From the NCBI RefSeq assembly GCF_022539665.2, contig NC_081336.1, forward strand, positions 7,974,778 to 8,038,777: a stretch of DNA of 64,000 nt, read 5' to 3'. Shown here piece by piece: positions 12,801 through 27,800 of this stretch. Each line of letters begins with the position of its first letter. Position 1 is the stretch's first letter. This stretch comes from Daphnia carinata (taxonomy: Eukaryota; Arthropoda; Branchiopoda; Diplostraca; Daphniidae). A program made the translations under genes and the position numbers. The notes beneath the pieces are model-generated. The model was not told the origin of the DNA. It made no database searches and saw nothing but the letters and a program-made list of their open reading frames with translations.

Positions 12801-15800
12801 AAAATAAACAAACAAACCTGGAATTGATATCGAAATGATTTTTATTACTGTTTTCTTGTTCTCTCCCCCCTTTTTTTGTCTTTAAATCAATAACCCCTGC
12901 GGCTAGTTTTGTGAGCCATCTTGTTTCTCCCCTTTATTTTTCCTTTACCCAAATAGAGAAGATTTTTTTTTCAAGTTTAAGGTTAAATAAGTCAGAAGAA
13001 GGTCCCCTCTTATCTTTCCATATGTCCCCCCCCCCCCCCCCACTTTTTTTTTATTGTGAATGCCTTCTGGCCAATGATCACGCTTTAAAAAAAAATAATA
13101 ATATATATCTGGCAATGCCCTTCGATAGAGATGCACGACCTAAATGCGAGTGTCTTTGACCACCGCATTTTATTTTATTATGTACATAATGTTATGCAAC
13201 ATTTTTTTTTTTTTTTCGAACTGCAGCTGTTTTGAATGCAGATATATTTTCTGTTGTTCCTGGGGTCTATTTTTTTTTTTTTTTTTTACATTCGTTGTTT
13301 GGATATATTTGTATTGTTAATAAGTCGGGGTGGAGACCAACGATCCATCACCGGCTCTTTGTGGAACGTTTGATCGATTCTTACCCCCGACAAAAAAAAT
13401 TTTTTTTTTCTTCTTTTCTTCTACTTTGAATAACATTCAGTTTTTTAATTTATTTAGATTTTTTTTTTCTTTTCCTTTTAATTATATATACACTTCTCTT
13501 CTCCGCCCTTGAAAAAGAATTAAACGGCTGCATCTGATGGCCCATTGAAAATGTCCAGTCATGCAGAGGCCAATAGTTTCCAAGTATCTTCTTCTTTTGA
13601 TGAGAAATGAAAAAGAAAAAAAAAAAAAATGTGTTTTTACAAAGAGAAAAATGTTGATGTCATCAGAGTGAGTGCAAGACTTGTCACCTTGTCAAGGACG
13701 TTCTGATCAGAATAGCGTGACAGGAGCAACAAACTATTATTTCAATTGTTTTCGCCTGCGGGATGACTGGGCGTGATGATTTCTATCCTTTCACGACGTT
13801 TAACGAACTCTAAAGAGGATGACAAGCGTCCAATTATTGTGTGGCTGGACATGTTGAACGCATTGGCTTCATTCCGAGTCATCTGTCTCGATCATGTCGC
13901 TCAAGAAAAATCCGGTTTTTTAAAAAATTTAACTTCCTTTTAACCGGATATCTTTTTCAAATGCGCGTCCTGTTTCTTTTTTTTTTTTTCAAGAAATTAT
14001 TGGAACCATTTTTTTTTTTGTTGTCCTTAATCGATCATGTTTTCTCCCTGATAATTATTGGTGGGTGGGTTATTTAATCGAAATCGGTTGTTTCCTCTTA
14101 AAAAGACTTTCCAGCCCCCATTTAAACCGGTTAAACATTTTGGACAGGTTAATTAGAAACAACCCTGTTCCACCCTTTTTAATGACTCGTTTTGATTCGC
14201 CATTTTTTTGTGTGTGTGTGTGTGTTCATTTCTATAGAGAAAACGTGTTCCAAAAATGTTGGGGGGGGGGGGGGATTTAAATGTATCATATAGACGTCTC
14301 TTAAAATGCCCTGAGGCCTCTGATTTTCTTTTTAAAAGAAAATATTTCTTTTTTTTTTGTTGTTGTAGGGTTACCCCTAAACAAAAAGAAATGTACATAT
14401 AAGGTGAGGCTTATCGTTCGTGATCGTATGGGATTTAAAACAAAAAATGCCTGAGGGTCTTTCTCTCTGCCCCTTTTTTCTTTTTCTTACCTGTGTGACG
14501 TTGGGTTGAAAATATAAAAAAAAAAAAAAGAAATTTCGGATTTCACTTTCAGTTTGGGACTGTCTAGCAGACGGTCTTCTTTAAATCAAACGTGATAATG
14601 TTAAGAAGTCGATCACCTTAAATGGAAATGGCTCCTTTTATTTTTGAAACTAAAAAAGGGCAATTTGAGATTTCCTTTTTTTCTTTTGTTTCAAACATAA
14701 AAAATTAAATGGACATCAACGATCGACTTTTTTTCTCGTTAGGGAAATATTTATTTCACAGACACAGACAAAAAAAAAAAAGAGGAGGACGGAACAAAAA
14801 TGAGTCGACCTGCTTCTTTGTGTCTCTGACGTAATGAGCCAATTATCACTGCAAATGGCTCTTTTTGATCTGGGCCTCTCTTTTTTGTTAAGGGTCCCAC
14901 TTGGTCGAGAGAACGTGAATCTTATTCAATCAATTGCGAATGGGTTTTTATGGAGAAGGATGTCGTGATTTATAGACGTACACACGTCCACAAAAGAAAA
15001 GAAAAATTCGTGATGGTTTCCCGTGTCACGCAGTCATCGTGAGCGTATCCAAGAACCGTTAGATTTTGTTTTTGCTTTAAACTAAAAAAAAAAAAAAAAA
15101 GGATTTCATAATTATAGTTGAGCTGATGACTTTTTTTTTTTTTTTTTTCTTTTTAATGAGAAATTACTGTTTGTGGCCTGGGCGAGTTATTATTGCTCAC
15201 GCCAACACCTGGGCCATTCCCCCCCCCTATCGGCTTCTCTTTGAGCTACTTATGCAAAACTAGAAGCAAATCATTCAGTGACCCCTTTTCATCTTTTTTT
15301 TTTTTTGATTTGCCCTTTTGGGGTCGTAAGATTCATCATCTTTTTTTTTTTTTTTTCTTTCCTCCCGAAATGTCCGAACACCAGGGGGCATCACCAAACA
15401 ATTTTTTGGGTGTGGAAAAAAAAAAAAGAAAGAAAGAAGTGACTTGTGGGCTCGCAATTTATAGTCATCATCATTCATCATTATCACCCGTTTTTTTCTT
15501 TTTCATTGCTATGGGGTCGTCACCATCAAATATTTTTAAGTTCACGGTTCGAGACTCGATGGCGTGTGTGTGTGTTCATTTTTTTTTCCCTTCAAATATC
15601 ACCGTGATTCTATTAGACGTTGCATTTTGTTTTTATTCATTTCGTATTCTTCCGCACGATGTATTTTGCTTTCGTGAAATGGCGTGACGCACCATTGATC
15701 GGAAGGGGTGTGGTCTTTTATGATACGAAAGCTATTTCGTATGTAGAGCGATCCTTTTTTTTTTCTGTTTGAACAGAAAAGAAAGAAACGTACATTTTCC

Positions 15801-18800
15801 CGCCCCTATGTACCTGATATGCAAATCAGGTATGGTGAGTTTGAACGAGAAAAATGTGTGTCAAATTTTGAAAAAGTGGGAATTACAGATTTCTATTTGA
15901 AATTAAGAAAAGAGGCTGGAATGAGGAAAACAAGAAAAAAAAACTCACTTAAGTTTTAATGGCTTCTTTCTTAATGCGATTCTTCCGAGATCCACAACTT
16001 TTTTTTTTCTTTGATAAAAAACAAAAAAAAACAAACAATGCGATAAAAAGAGAATGGAAGAGAAAGGAAAATCATTTCCCAGTGCCTCGCCCTTTTCTTT
16101 TCTTTTCTTTTTTTTTTTGAATGAATTTTCTAGTTTTGGAAGGAGTAATTAAGTCTGTGCACGTGACTGTTTTTTTTTAGTATCACGCTTAGCAAAAATG
16201 AATGAATTTCTTATGCGTTACAGTGTCTTGCTGAATACAATTCACAATTCTAATTTGTTTTTTTGTTTGTTTTTTTTTGTTTCCCTCTTTAAAAAAAAAA
16301 AATAATAGGAAAGCGGTGATGAGCCAAAATGGCGACGACGCCGAAGTCAGAGACGCCATGATCAATCCGGTCCAGCGGAGGGAATCGTCGGCTTCCAGAT
16401 TTCTCAAACACTTCCGGCCGGACCGCAACAATCCGGCGTATCACAGCGAAGGGAAAGGATTGCGGAAGAGGCGCAACTGGACGTCGGAGCGCCAGTTGAC
16501 GACCAACGGCGACAATCCGGCCGTCGGATCGACTCCGTCGGCCAACGATCCGGCCACAGGTCAGCAAAAGCCAGCGGCCAATGCCAACGCGCCGCAAAGG
16601 AGTCACAGTTTCAGCGAACCGGATGCATCCGGCGTAGTGGCCGCAGCAGCCCGCACCGCTTTCAAAGAAGCTTCCGGCATGCGGGAATCGTTCCGCTGGC
16701 GTTTCAGCAGCAAATCGTCGAAAGCATCTTCATCGTCGTCCGAAGTATCGTCAAAAGGTGGCGACACTTGCAAGTCTCTAAACGCCGAAACGTCGCAGAC
16801 GACGTTAACGCGAACTACAGCAACGCCATCTAGCGGTGGCCAAGACAATCATTCATCGGAAACGACGTCTCCGTGCAACAGCAACCCGCCGGCGGCAGTT
16901 AACAATTGGAGCCAACTCCACCACCTCCCTGGCGGCCATTTCAATAACAAAAGCCCTTCCAAGAAACCACCATCGACTACAACAATGCACGATTCAAGCA
17001 GCAGCACGGTCGTCGATGGCCGTACGTCTGGCGTTCACGTCCAGTTGCAGCAAGAGTATCTGGCCGGCCATCAGGCGAGCAGCCCGTCTGAGCCGATCTA
17101 CAGTAACGGCAAGGCGCAGCCAACGACGGCCGTTGCCAGTCGAGTGAGTTATTACGCGTCGCCGGGAGGTGGTGCCGATGCCGATTACGTCAACTATGAA
17201 ATGTTTGCGTCGCATCAGTTTAGCGGCAGTTGGTCGGGCCATCAAAAACAGCTGGAACCGGACCTCATCCGCAATTTGCCCTACCAGCAACAACAGTGCG
17301 CGTCGACGGTAGCGACTCCCGTCCATTCAAACGGCCCATCGAAACAACACGGCAACAACGCGCCTTTCATCGCCAACCAGTCGCCTCATCGCCATAGCAA
17401 CCGCGTTCATCCCGCCAGGTAAGAACATTGAAATTTCTTTTTTTTTTTTATTTATTTATTTAGTCTGGGCTAGGAGAAAAATGTTTGCATTTTTTCGATT
17501 TAAAAATATGTCAAGTCCCTCATGCAAGTGAAAAGGAATTCGGTTTCTGTTTCTCAAGAGCTACTTGATAAATGAGGGTCTTGTTTCTTGTTTTTTTTTT
17601 TTTTATAGTTTTCAAGTGGATTGAGAAATGTCGGTATGCGAAAAGCGAAAAAAAAACAAAAACAAAATTCAAATAGTAAACTTAAACTATCCTTGATGTA
17701 CGTTTAAAACCTTTTTGATAAGGCTACACTCAATGACGAAGGAGGAGGAGGGGAGAGGAAGGGAAAAATTTGCAATTCAGATTTTCGTTTCTTTTGTTTT
17801 CCCAAACGAATATCTTTTGCTGCAATCCCTGGAAAAAAAAAAAGAAAACAAGCGAAAGCCACAAAGAGTCGGGGTAGGCGGACATTGCTCGTATAATGAA
17901 CTCTTATCATATGCAGATGACGTCGAGTCTCGCAACCCCCCCCCCCCCCCCCAAAAAAAAAAAAAACACAAAAGAATGTTTCCAAAAAAAGAAGAATAGA
18001 GGAGCACCTTCATCAAGTCACGATTGGTCAATTCCGCACGCACGAAAATTAGCTCATTTTTTGTGTTTTGTGTTTAGAAACGAAAATAAGGTCCTTTGTG
18101 GTACGTGTCACTTGTGGCCGATGATTCATTGATGTTTGTTTTTTTTTAACTCACACACACACACACACCCGTATGTGTTATGACGTCATGCATCTTGTTC
18201 ATGTTTTTTTTTTGAGCTTGTTTGCATTTCTCCTTTTTTTCCCTTTTGTTTCCAAAAAATGTCGTAGTGTGTTCAAATATTGATCCGGATCCTGACGTCA
18301 TTGCTAACATTTTCTAAATGAATTTCAAAGATTTCATTCGAATTTAAGGGACGTACTCGCAGCTTTTGTTTATTTCATTAATAATTTCCTGTTTTCTTTC
18401 AAGCTTGTGAAACGTACTGTTAGTTTTTCAAAAAAAAAAAAAAAAAAAATGAAAACGAACAATCTTTTTTAGGCAGTGCTTCAACTGTTCATCGTTAAAC
18501 TCTTTATTTTTCTTTCTCGAGAGTCGAAAGATTTATGAGACGGGTCACGTTTTTAAGATCCTCCCTTAGTTTCTTCTAGATTCCCCAGCCCGCTTCGCTC
18601 CAGCAACGTGACACGATCACGACGTGTATAAAACTGTTAGTAAATTCAAAAAAAATAATATTTATTTAAAACGAAAAGAAAAAACAAAATGGCGCTTAAA
18701 TGATTTTTTCTAGCTGATTTCGAAAAAAAAAAAAGTCACACATGCACAGACACGTCGTAGAAATCAGCTGTGATGATCAGCAGCGATAGTTGTGTAAACA

Positions 18801-21800
18801 TGTCCAACTTTTTCTTAACGGGAGAAAGAGAGAGAAGACATTAGATCCTGATTCATTCCGGGCGCTAAAGGCAGTAAATTGTGATTAACATCTCCCCCCC
18901 CCCCTCTTCCTAACTTTTTCTTCGTTTTCTCATTTTGATTTTTGTTCTTAAATTCGTGTGCGTTTTGACGAAAATCAGAAGAAGTAAAATGAAAATAGAA
19001 AAAACAGGCCCTGGAAGGAAACGATTACGCGCGTGCGCTCTCGCGATGGGTGGTGGCTTCATTTTTGTTTAGTCTGCCCCCATTGGTGCCCTTTCTTTCC
19101 AATCAAAGAGGACGGGTCAACCAATGAAAAAAATGTCGTGAACTTTTTTATAAATTTCATCATTTTTAATATCAAATTTAAGTTTTTCTTGAAAATGTTG
19201 ATAACAATTTCTAAACAAGCGAAAAAAAAAGCCGTTCATTTCGGAAGGGTGGGGGGGGGGATTGCCGAGGGTGGAACCCCACAAGCATTGGACGACCTTG
19301 TGTGTCCAGTCTGAAGCCTCGAGGCTTTTTTATTCCTCCTCTTCTTCTTCCTCCTCTTCTTAATTCTTTTTCCCTGTGTGTGTGTGTATACATATGTATA
19401 TATTATTATGGCCTCTCCCTCTCTCTTTGATATTCAAAGACCCCTCAGGGTTCTCTTCCCCGCCAAACAGCGTTGCCCTCAGTTGGCTCAGGGTTTTTCG
19501 TGGTGGTTGGTTTCAGTTCGCAGTTGACCACGAGGACGGCCACATCGCGGCCAATCTCTGGCGTCCATTTTTCACATTCGTTTGTTTGTTGTTTGATTTG
19601 AATTTCGCGTATCATGTCTGTGTTAAGTGAATAGTGAAACCAAGGGACGTGATTTGTTGAATTCTTTTTGTGACGTGCAAAAAAAAAAAAAAAAAAAAAA
19701 GACCGGGATTTGATCGTCATTTGTTTCTCTCCTTCTCGGCTTGGAAGAGGGGTGAGAGAAGATGGCTTTCGTGTTTTCAATCATGACACCATCCCATTAG
19801 TGTGGTGAGTTTTTATTTTTGTGATTTGATTGAAATGTTTGGCGCAGACGTGTCTAGACTTGCCCACACGAGTTGGCGTGAAACCTCTTATTCGTTTTTT
19901 TTTCAACAAGACATGAAATTCCACTCTAACATTTAAATGATTCAAATACTTAACGATAAAGATAAGTTGCCAATTCACGCGGGATGGGTCGTGACTCGAC
20001 ACAAATTGTCCATTTTCCTTTGAAAAAAAAAAGTGCGTACCAACCAATCACATTTTTTTCTTATCAAATTTGTAAGAAAAAACAAAATATCAGGGTCATC
20101 AGGTCATAGTTTGTAGCGAACCCGGGGGCAGTTAACTTTGATTTGGAATTTAAAAAAAAAAAGAAGGGGGGATCATTAACCGTCACCAAAGTCTGTAAAA
20201 TAGAGCGGTGACCTTTGACTTGTTTTTGTTCTTTTCTGTCATTGGCCTTTATTTCGAATACGACAGAGGGACATTTTTTGCGTTGATTGGTCATAAAAAA
20301 AAAAAACATCATATTTTTGAGAGGGGGAAGGGGAGTGTTGTCTTTGTGATCTCACATCTGAAGGGAGGATGGTCCCCTTTGCAGATGGCACCTGGTGTGT
20401 GCCAGAGAGAGAGAAGGAAAAGGTGAGAGAAAGAAATGGAAATGATGAAAACCTGGAAGAAAAGAAAAAGACATCCCCCTCCTCCTATATTTATAGAAAG
20501 GAGGAAAATGTGGAATTCCTCCAGGGTGTACACACTGGAGAATATTCTTTTTTTTTTTGAAAGCCGTGCTGCCAGACTCCATTCAAAAACATATAAAATC
20601 CGAGATACACAAAATAATGTTTTGATTTTCGCCAATGAAAACATTTTGAGGGAGTTTTTTTTTTTTTTTTTTTTTTGCAAGTGTTCCATGACCCTTTTTA
20701 AACGTGTCGTCAAAAAGAATCTGTGGCCACGTCTGTCCCAACGGTTCTTTCTCACCTTTCCCTCGAAACGATTTTTTTTTTCTGCGGGGGCTATGGGCAT
20801 TTTTCCCAAATTCGAAATTGGCCGGGAGTGGCTGCGAACTTGTAACCTCTCGAGATCACGTTCTTCTCTCTCCTTTTTTTTTTTTTTGGTCATTCAACTT
20901 TTTTTTTCTTGTTCCGCTAGCGGAATCATTCTCATTGTTTTTATCACATTTTTTTTTTGTACGCCTCTTTGGTGAGATGCCCATTTTTGGGAGCTTCGTG
21001 ACCCGCTGCAGCATCTGCTTGCGAGAGGATATGGAACAGACATTGACCCATTTCATTTTTTTTTCTTTCAAATATCATTTTTTGTTTAAAGAAAATCCCC
21101 GGTAATGGCGTCATCTTTTGACGTTTACGATTATGACTACACATGTTTACTCTTTTATTTCTTCTTATGGACGTGTCGTGAGGCACTGGCGTGATTCGTT
21201 CCAGTTTGTTAACTGAGCAAATTAAAAACGATGCAGAGTTCCTCTTTTTCTTTTAAATGAGTCGTTAATACTCCGGATGGATCATTGACAGAGCGCACTT
21301 TCAAAATTCGGGTGGTCTGATATTTAATTGTAGTTAATTTAATTCGGATAATTTTAAGATTTGAAAAAAAAATATATTGGAGGAGTTTTTCCATGGCCGT
21401 TTAAGGAGTTAACAAATGCGAAGGATGGCAATAAGGGAAGTGGTGGTAGCCATTGCAACTCTCAATTAAAAGTTAAATAAAAGAAAATGTTGGTGAGGAT
21501 TGAAACGAGACAAGGTTTTCAAAAAAAAAAAAGAATAGGACGACATCGTGAATCCCCATCTCTCACGAAACCCAAAATTGCGCCTTAGGCGTGATTCTAT
21601 TCACGAATGGGGGGGGGGAACTAACCTTCCTTTTGGGTTTTTTCTTTACCACTAAAGAAAACATAAGACACAAGATGTTTTTAAACTTAACGGGAAGATC
21701 GTTAAAAAAAAAAGGAAATTACAAATTTTTTTTTTTTGAAATAAATCGCTGCTGGACTGCCCAGCAGGAGGAAGTGCAATGCACGCTGTTGAACCACCAC

Positions 21801-24800
21801 TAAAGCAAACTAATTGTGTAAAGTGGTGGTCGTGTTCTTTTCTTTTGGTTAGACTGTAGTCAAGAGGAGGGGGGGGTTGTCCACCTTCTTCCGGCCCCCT
21901 TCCTCACCCCCCCATTTCAAGAGGTATGTCGGACTTCCTTGAAGAACAATACCATTATTTTTTTTTTGAAAGTGGTAAAAGTCCTTCAATTTTTCCTTGG
22001 ACGATCCGATTTCCGGAGCAAAAAAAAAATGGCGCCAGACCACACAGAGTAATGAAAAAAAAAAAAAGGGAAATGTTGTTGAGTGATTGTGCAATAGTGT
22101 AATCAAATATGGATGGGAGAAGCTCACGTTCCAGTAGAAGCTTTAAAAAAGGCTAATATTTCAAAGCAGTTTCTTTGTTGAGTTGCAGCTGGAACACGCC
22201 GGCAGATGGACGATGTGTGCTACCATTAGAACGTTAAATAAAAAGAAGAGGGTCATTTGTATTTGCACCTGGTGCGTCGTCTGCTTCGAAAATTCAAGTT
22301 GCAGAATTCAATTAGCATTTCCGAAAAAAAAATGTGACCGACCTTGATCGGAAAATAGTTTTTTTTTGCTTTCGTCATCATTTTTTGATGATGATGATAA
22401 TAACAATGCAAGACAATTTCTATGAAAAAAGCAGTTTCGCCGCCGGTTCCGCAATGTCCAGACAACGCCCTACAACGAAAATATAAAAACTTGTTGTTTC
22501 ATCCAATTTAAATTAGAAACCCCCTTCCTTTTTTTTTCGGATCTCCTTATCCTTATGTGCACTTAAAAACATTCGCTAATAGCCATCTCCAATCATTTTT
22601 TTTTTCTTCAAAATGATTTTGCCGGTGTCCGCAAGTTCCTTTTGAACTCTCGTCTTTCAAATGATTCAGTGCCCGTGACGTAAGCACAAAACGAGACATT
22701 AAACCCCCCCTCGAGGTGAATCAAAATGGCGTCCTCAAAAAACCTGATAGAAATTCAATCTGTTTTAAATGTAAATCTGTAACCAGCCTTAAATTCTTGC
22801 ATTTTTCCCATTTCATTAAAAAGCAGCGGATCGACGGAAGTGCAGCAGCAGGGATTGCGCTGCAAGGATTCGCCGTATCCAGCTGGATTGACACCTGGAC
22901 GCGTGGGATGCAGAGATGCCCAGCCGGCGGATCGATCGCTCTACTCTCCAGTTTCGCCGACCAATAGCTACGTCAACATGCAACACTTTCCGGCCGCTTC
23001 CGGTACCAGCACTAGCAACAACACTAGCCCCGGTTACGTGCCTTACTCGAGGCCTCCGGCTCCGTTGCCCGAGGCGGCCATGTTGGTAGAAGACCAACAA
23101 CAACAACAACATTACCCCGTCAGTCCGATGCAGAGCTTGTCCATGTCTTCGCCTTCGTGGCAATGGCCCGACACTAGCGCCACGAGTTCGGCCGCAGCCC
23201 AGGCGCAAGCAGACGATGAGGAGACTCACTACGCCTCGCAGCTGCGCTCCTCCATGGCCGCCCTCTTGCACGGACACATCCGCCAATCGTCGACGGCCTC
23301 CAACGCCTCGTCCACCTTCTCGTCCTACTCGGACGAATTCCGCTCGCCCACCGAACCGTCTGCTTCGGTTGCAACGCTGGGCATTCCGTCCGCGGCGGCC
23401 ATCAATCGTTACGCTCCGAGTAGCGGTCCAGCCTGCGAGTCCGGTTACGAGACGTACGCGGACGTGGGCGGATGTTACGGCAGTTATAACAGCAACGCGA
23501 CGGCCGGCCATCCGTCGAGTTCGCCGCCTCCTCCGCTGCCGCCAGTACGTGACGCTTCTAGTTTGAAGTACGTCAAGTACGGGCCGGGCCACGAGAAGCA
23601 TCCGTCGTGGCCGATGCCCAACAACAGTGGCATGGCGGCCAATCATCCACAACAAGCCGGCCCGCAACAGGCCGGTAGTCAGCGGAGTAAATCGTGGACG
23701 GAACAGACGGACTACCCCAAAGAGCCGGCCGCTTCTTACGCCCGTCCGGTGCCATCCGTCCGTCCGGCCTACAGCCAACAGCTGAAAACGGTCATGGAGA
23801 ACTGCGAGCGCATCCCGCCCGAAGTTTATCAGGCGACGGCGGCCGGAAGCGATCACCACATGATGGACCCCAGGGCCGGCTACATCCTGCCGTCGTACGA
23901 CTGCGACGGGCGCAACATCGACGACAAGGACTACACGATCCCGTCGCCGCCCGAGCGCGACATCAGCGGCCCTCGGTTGACGCTGTACAACGCGGCCAAC
24001 GCCAGCGGGGCAGGTGGGGTGACGGATAGACCCGGGTCGACGTCGGACGGGTCGGGAGCGGGTGATTACGCCAAATACGACGACATCCAGCAGTACTCGC
24101 ACTCTGAAGGCTATTCCAGCTACGTCCCGTCCGAGTCGAGCTACGTCAGCGTCAGTGGGACGCCGTTGCTGGACCAGCTGCGGCGTTGCGATAGTGACGA
24201 TCGCAGCCACGAGAGCGCAGGAGGAGCTGGAGCTCAGATAGGTGCGTTCAAAGAGGCCCAGCAGAGCGGCGGACGGGATTCCGTTTCGACTGTCGTCACT
24301 CACAGCAGTTCCAACAGCTCGAACGAGACCCTCCGCTGGCACGGATCGTATAGCGACATCAGCGTCCTCAGCTCGGCCGGAGGCCGGCACCATCAGAGCG
24401 AAGCGGCCGCAGCGGCCGCCCTTGTGGTCCACAGTGCCAAGGTCCAGGCGCCGCAGAGACATAATTCCGAGAGTGTCCTCTATTACGAGCAGACGGCCGC
24501 GGCCGCCGTCGCCGGATCAGCCACTCCGGTGGCGTGTCCGCCAACGTTGGCCAAAACCATCAACCGGATGGGCGGGTGGAGTCAGAGAGTCGAGCGCAAG
24601 AACCAGTGGAACGCTGTGCAATCGGGTTGTAAACAAACGTCGGCCGCCCTGCCGGAAGAATCTTCCGTTTCGTCCACGTGCCTCTCGTCCGCGCCGGACG
24701 CAATGTCGGCCCCGCTCTCGGTGGCCGAGAGGATCCATCAGCTGGAATGGCAGTCTCGTTCCGTGCCCAATCTATCCAAAGGATTGGATTCCCCGCAACG

Positions 24801-27800
24801 CCTCACCTGCCATTCCGGGGCGACAGCGAGTGGTGGGGCGCCAACCCGCCCCACGGGTCTTGCGCTGTTAACCAATAGCTGCGACCCGCTTTCTCCATCT
24901 ACCGGAGGCAGTCGGAGTAGTAGCAGCAGCACGAGTTCGAGTTCAAGTTCGAGTAGTTGTAGTGCCGTCGGCGTTGCGTCGCCCGAGAAGGACGCGAGTG
25001 ATCCGTTGCGCAAGTTCACTTACCTCGATCCGGATAAGCGGATGCGTGTGGCCGATCCGACGTTGAAAGCCATTCAAAAACAGGCGCTCTTGTCCTATTA
25101 CGAACGACACGCCGGCCGTTCCAGCAACGCATCCAAGTCTCCACCGCCGCCAGCTCTGCCCAGGACCATGGCCTCCGCTTCCGTTTCGCCAACACATCCG
25201 GCCAAGGTAATCCAAGATTTTTTTAAAAAATATATTTACATATCCCGGAATTCGTTTTTCTATCGTGCGATCCATGTTTCTTTTTTTTTTTTCTTTTAAC
25301 CTTTTGCTTTGTTTTCCCTCCTCCCACCCGCTGGGCCAATCAAAGCCGTCGACTTTGTGTCGTGATCGTGCAGTTTCGGGACTCGGCGACAGAGGGGTCA
25401 TGTACCCCAAATTTTTTTTTCTTCAATGCTCTGCGTGATTTTTGGTTACGACTGCGTATATATGCAAGGGACCACCCTTTTTTTTTCTTTTGGAAGACTG
25501 GAACTCTTTTTCATGTGTGTGTGTGTGTGTGGAGACGTCCAAGAAAAAATCTATAATTAGCGAATGGCCCCATTCCTTAGTTTTTTTTTCCATTCCATCA
25601 ACGTCCCCCATGGCGTTTCTTCCCCGATCAGGTCATTTGGCGAGTTGACGTTGTTGAATCACGGTGCGCGTTCTGCTTTACTCTCCGCTTATTTTTGAGT
25701 TGTTATTTATTCGTTTTTTCCCCTTTGCGTTTGAATTTTGTGTTTATCCGGACATGGTGAACGGATGGCGTTCGTGGTGGACGGCCATCCGATCGCCCAT
25801 CAGCTGGCTGGTCCGTCAGTGCCACCATTACCTCATCAACAGCCAAAGCTTCTATCGAAGATTCGTGAGTGTCGGCTCTGTCTAGTACAAAAAAATAAAC
25901 AGTTTGGGAAGGAAGAGAAAGTCCGTTCATAGAAGGAACACGTCCTTGAAAAATCCGAGCAGTAGCTGTGCTTCTCTTTTGTTTGCCCCTCTCGTCTTTG
26001 CATTGTATCTATAGAATTAGGTTTCTTTTTAATGGTTAAAAATAAACTTGAGAGAAGTAGGCAAACAACAATGGCTCGTTGCGAGGTGTCCCAATCTAAG
26101 TCGTTGATCAACAGGTCCTTTGCTCCCAAATCCAAGGTTGAACACCCCCGAGGAACGTGGAGCTTTCCTCATAGTGATTCTTTATGGAAATAACTGAGAG
26201 GCAGAGCAAGGAAACAAGATTATTATGAGCTTTGGCATGCGGGGAGGGATTTTGTGTTGATGGAGTTTGTTTTCTTTCTTTTTTGGATATTTCTCAAGTT
26301 CTTGAATTAGTCGCAGTTGAAACCGTCCACCAGAGTGTGTGAGGGAAACACAAGATTTTTGCTCGTTCAGCCATGTGTGAGAGGAACACAAGTGAAATGG
26401 CAAAGTCACAACTCCTTTTTGCATTTTTCAAGCTTTGGGTCTCTTGGCAACGGTCCCAGTTATGCAGCAAAACCGGTCACACTGTCAAAGCAGAAATGTG
26501 TTTGTGGCAGACTGGTGCTCGAGTCCTCTTTCCAATTCCATAGCTCGTCAGTCTTCATCTCTTCGAAGTCTGCATGTGTCAAATTATTCCATCTGAACAG
26601 TCCCTATTAAAATAAGCATTGTCCCGAATAAAGTATTCCTCCACTTGACACATTTTCTGTTCGTGTTCCCATTCATTTTGTTGTCTTCCTCTTCTGTGTT
26701 TTTAGTTGTTTTTTTTTCTCCTCTCCTTTTCTCAGCACTTGAGTTTTTATGATGGATTAGCTGACAATTCAAAGAAGATAATGACTTACTTTTTTCTTTC
26801 TGTGTTTTTATCTCATCATCTAGAATGACGTGCAACCAGCTGGGAGCGTCAACAATTCTCCAAACTCGTCTGAACTTGTTGGGTAAGCATCAAATCAAAT
26901 CCTATTTTCTCACCTGCTTCCTCTTGCTCTAAATTGAATGAAATCAAAGCAACGTTTCGCAATGATTCTTTCGAGAAAATGAAAAGATGATGAATTGTTT
27001 TGGGTTTTGCAAAGGATAATGATATGGGTTACGTTAGTGGTGTTCAGATGGCGCTGATAACCCCCCCGGCTCGTTTTAGCTTTCACAGTGAGATCATTTT
27101 TTTTTTAAAGAAGAAAAATTAAATTAAATGGTCTGAGTTGGTTCTCAAATTCTAAATTCCAGCGTGTCGTGAGAACTTTCATCCTCCCGGCCTAAGAATT
27201 TTTCTTTTTGAACGTTCACCTCCGCCTCCTATTGTTGTAACTTATGAAGAGATGACTGGACGTGTCTGAAAGTGACTGACGCGTTTCTTTCTTTAAATAC
27301 TTTTTTCACAATTCCACGGTCTGTTGGTTGAAAACCTAAACGACCTTAAAAAAAAAAAAGTTTGAAATGTCACTTTTTTTTCGGTTGTTTTCTGAAAAAA
27401 GTTGAAGAGTCTCGAGTTTCGAATATGATTACAAACAACCGTTTCGAAAGCCAGCCGTCATTTGAAGCCTCTAAATTTCTTTCTTTTTTTTCTGAATTAT
27501 TTTATTTAAATTTTTGTTCTTCCTTTTTCCCAACCGGATCCTTCTGAGCAAAAATGTTTCATATTTTCTACGCTTTTCTTTCCTTGTTGTTGTGAACAAA
27601 AATTCGGCACGAAAACGGATAGCGTAAGTAATCGGATTCCGCACGGTTGGTGTACACACCCGAACTTTTTTGTGAGGGGGGGGGGGGGTAGTTACTAATT
27701 TCCTTCGTCTTCTTTACGCGATCCTTGTGTTGTAAGCGAGGCCCGATAACGATGTCAAAATCTCGTTATCATATAACCCTCATTTTTTTTGGGGGGGGGG

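Noticed and set aside
7385-15687. Many ORFs of 60-170 codons rich in Phe, Lys or Leu
   Set aside because: They are produced by T and A tracts, overlap on both strands and lack start context and splice structure.
22816-24462. 548-codon open frame on the minus strand
   Set aside because: It lies entirely antisense to the large shroom exon. Its Arg/Val/Gly-rich product is what the complement of GC-rich third-position codons gives. No domain was recognised.
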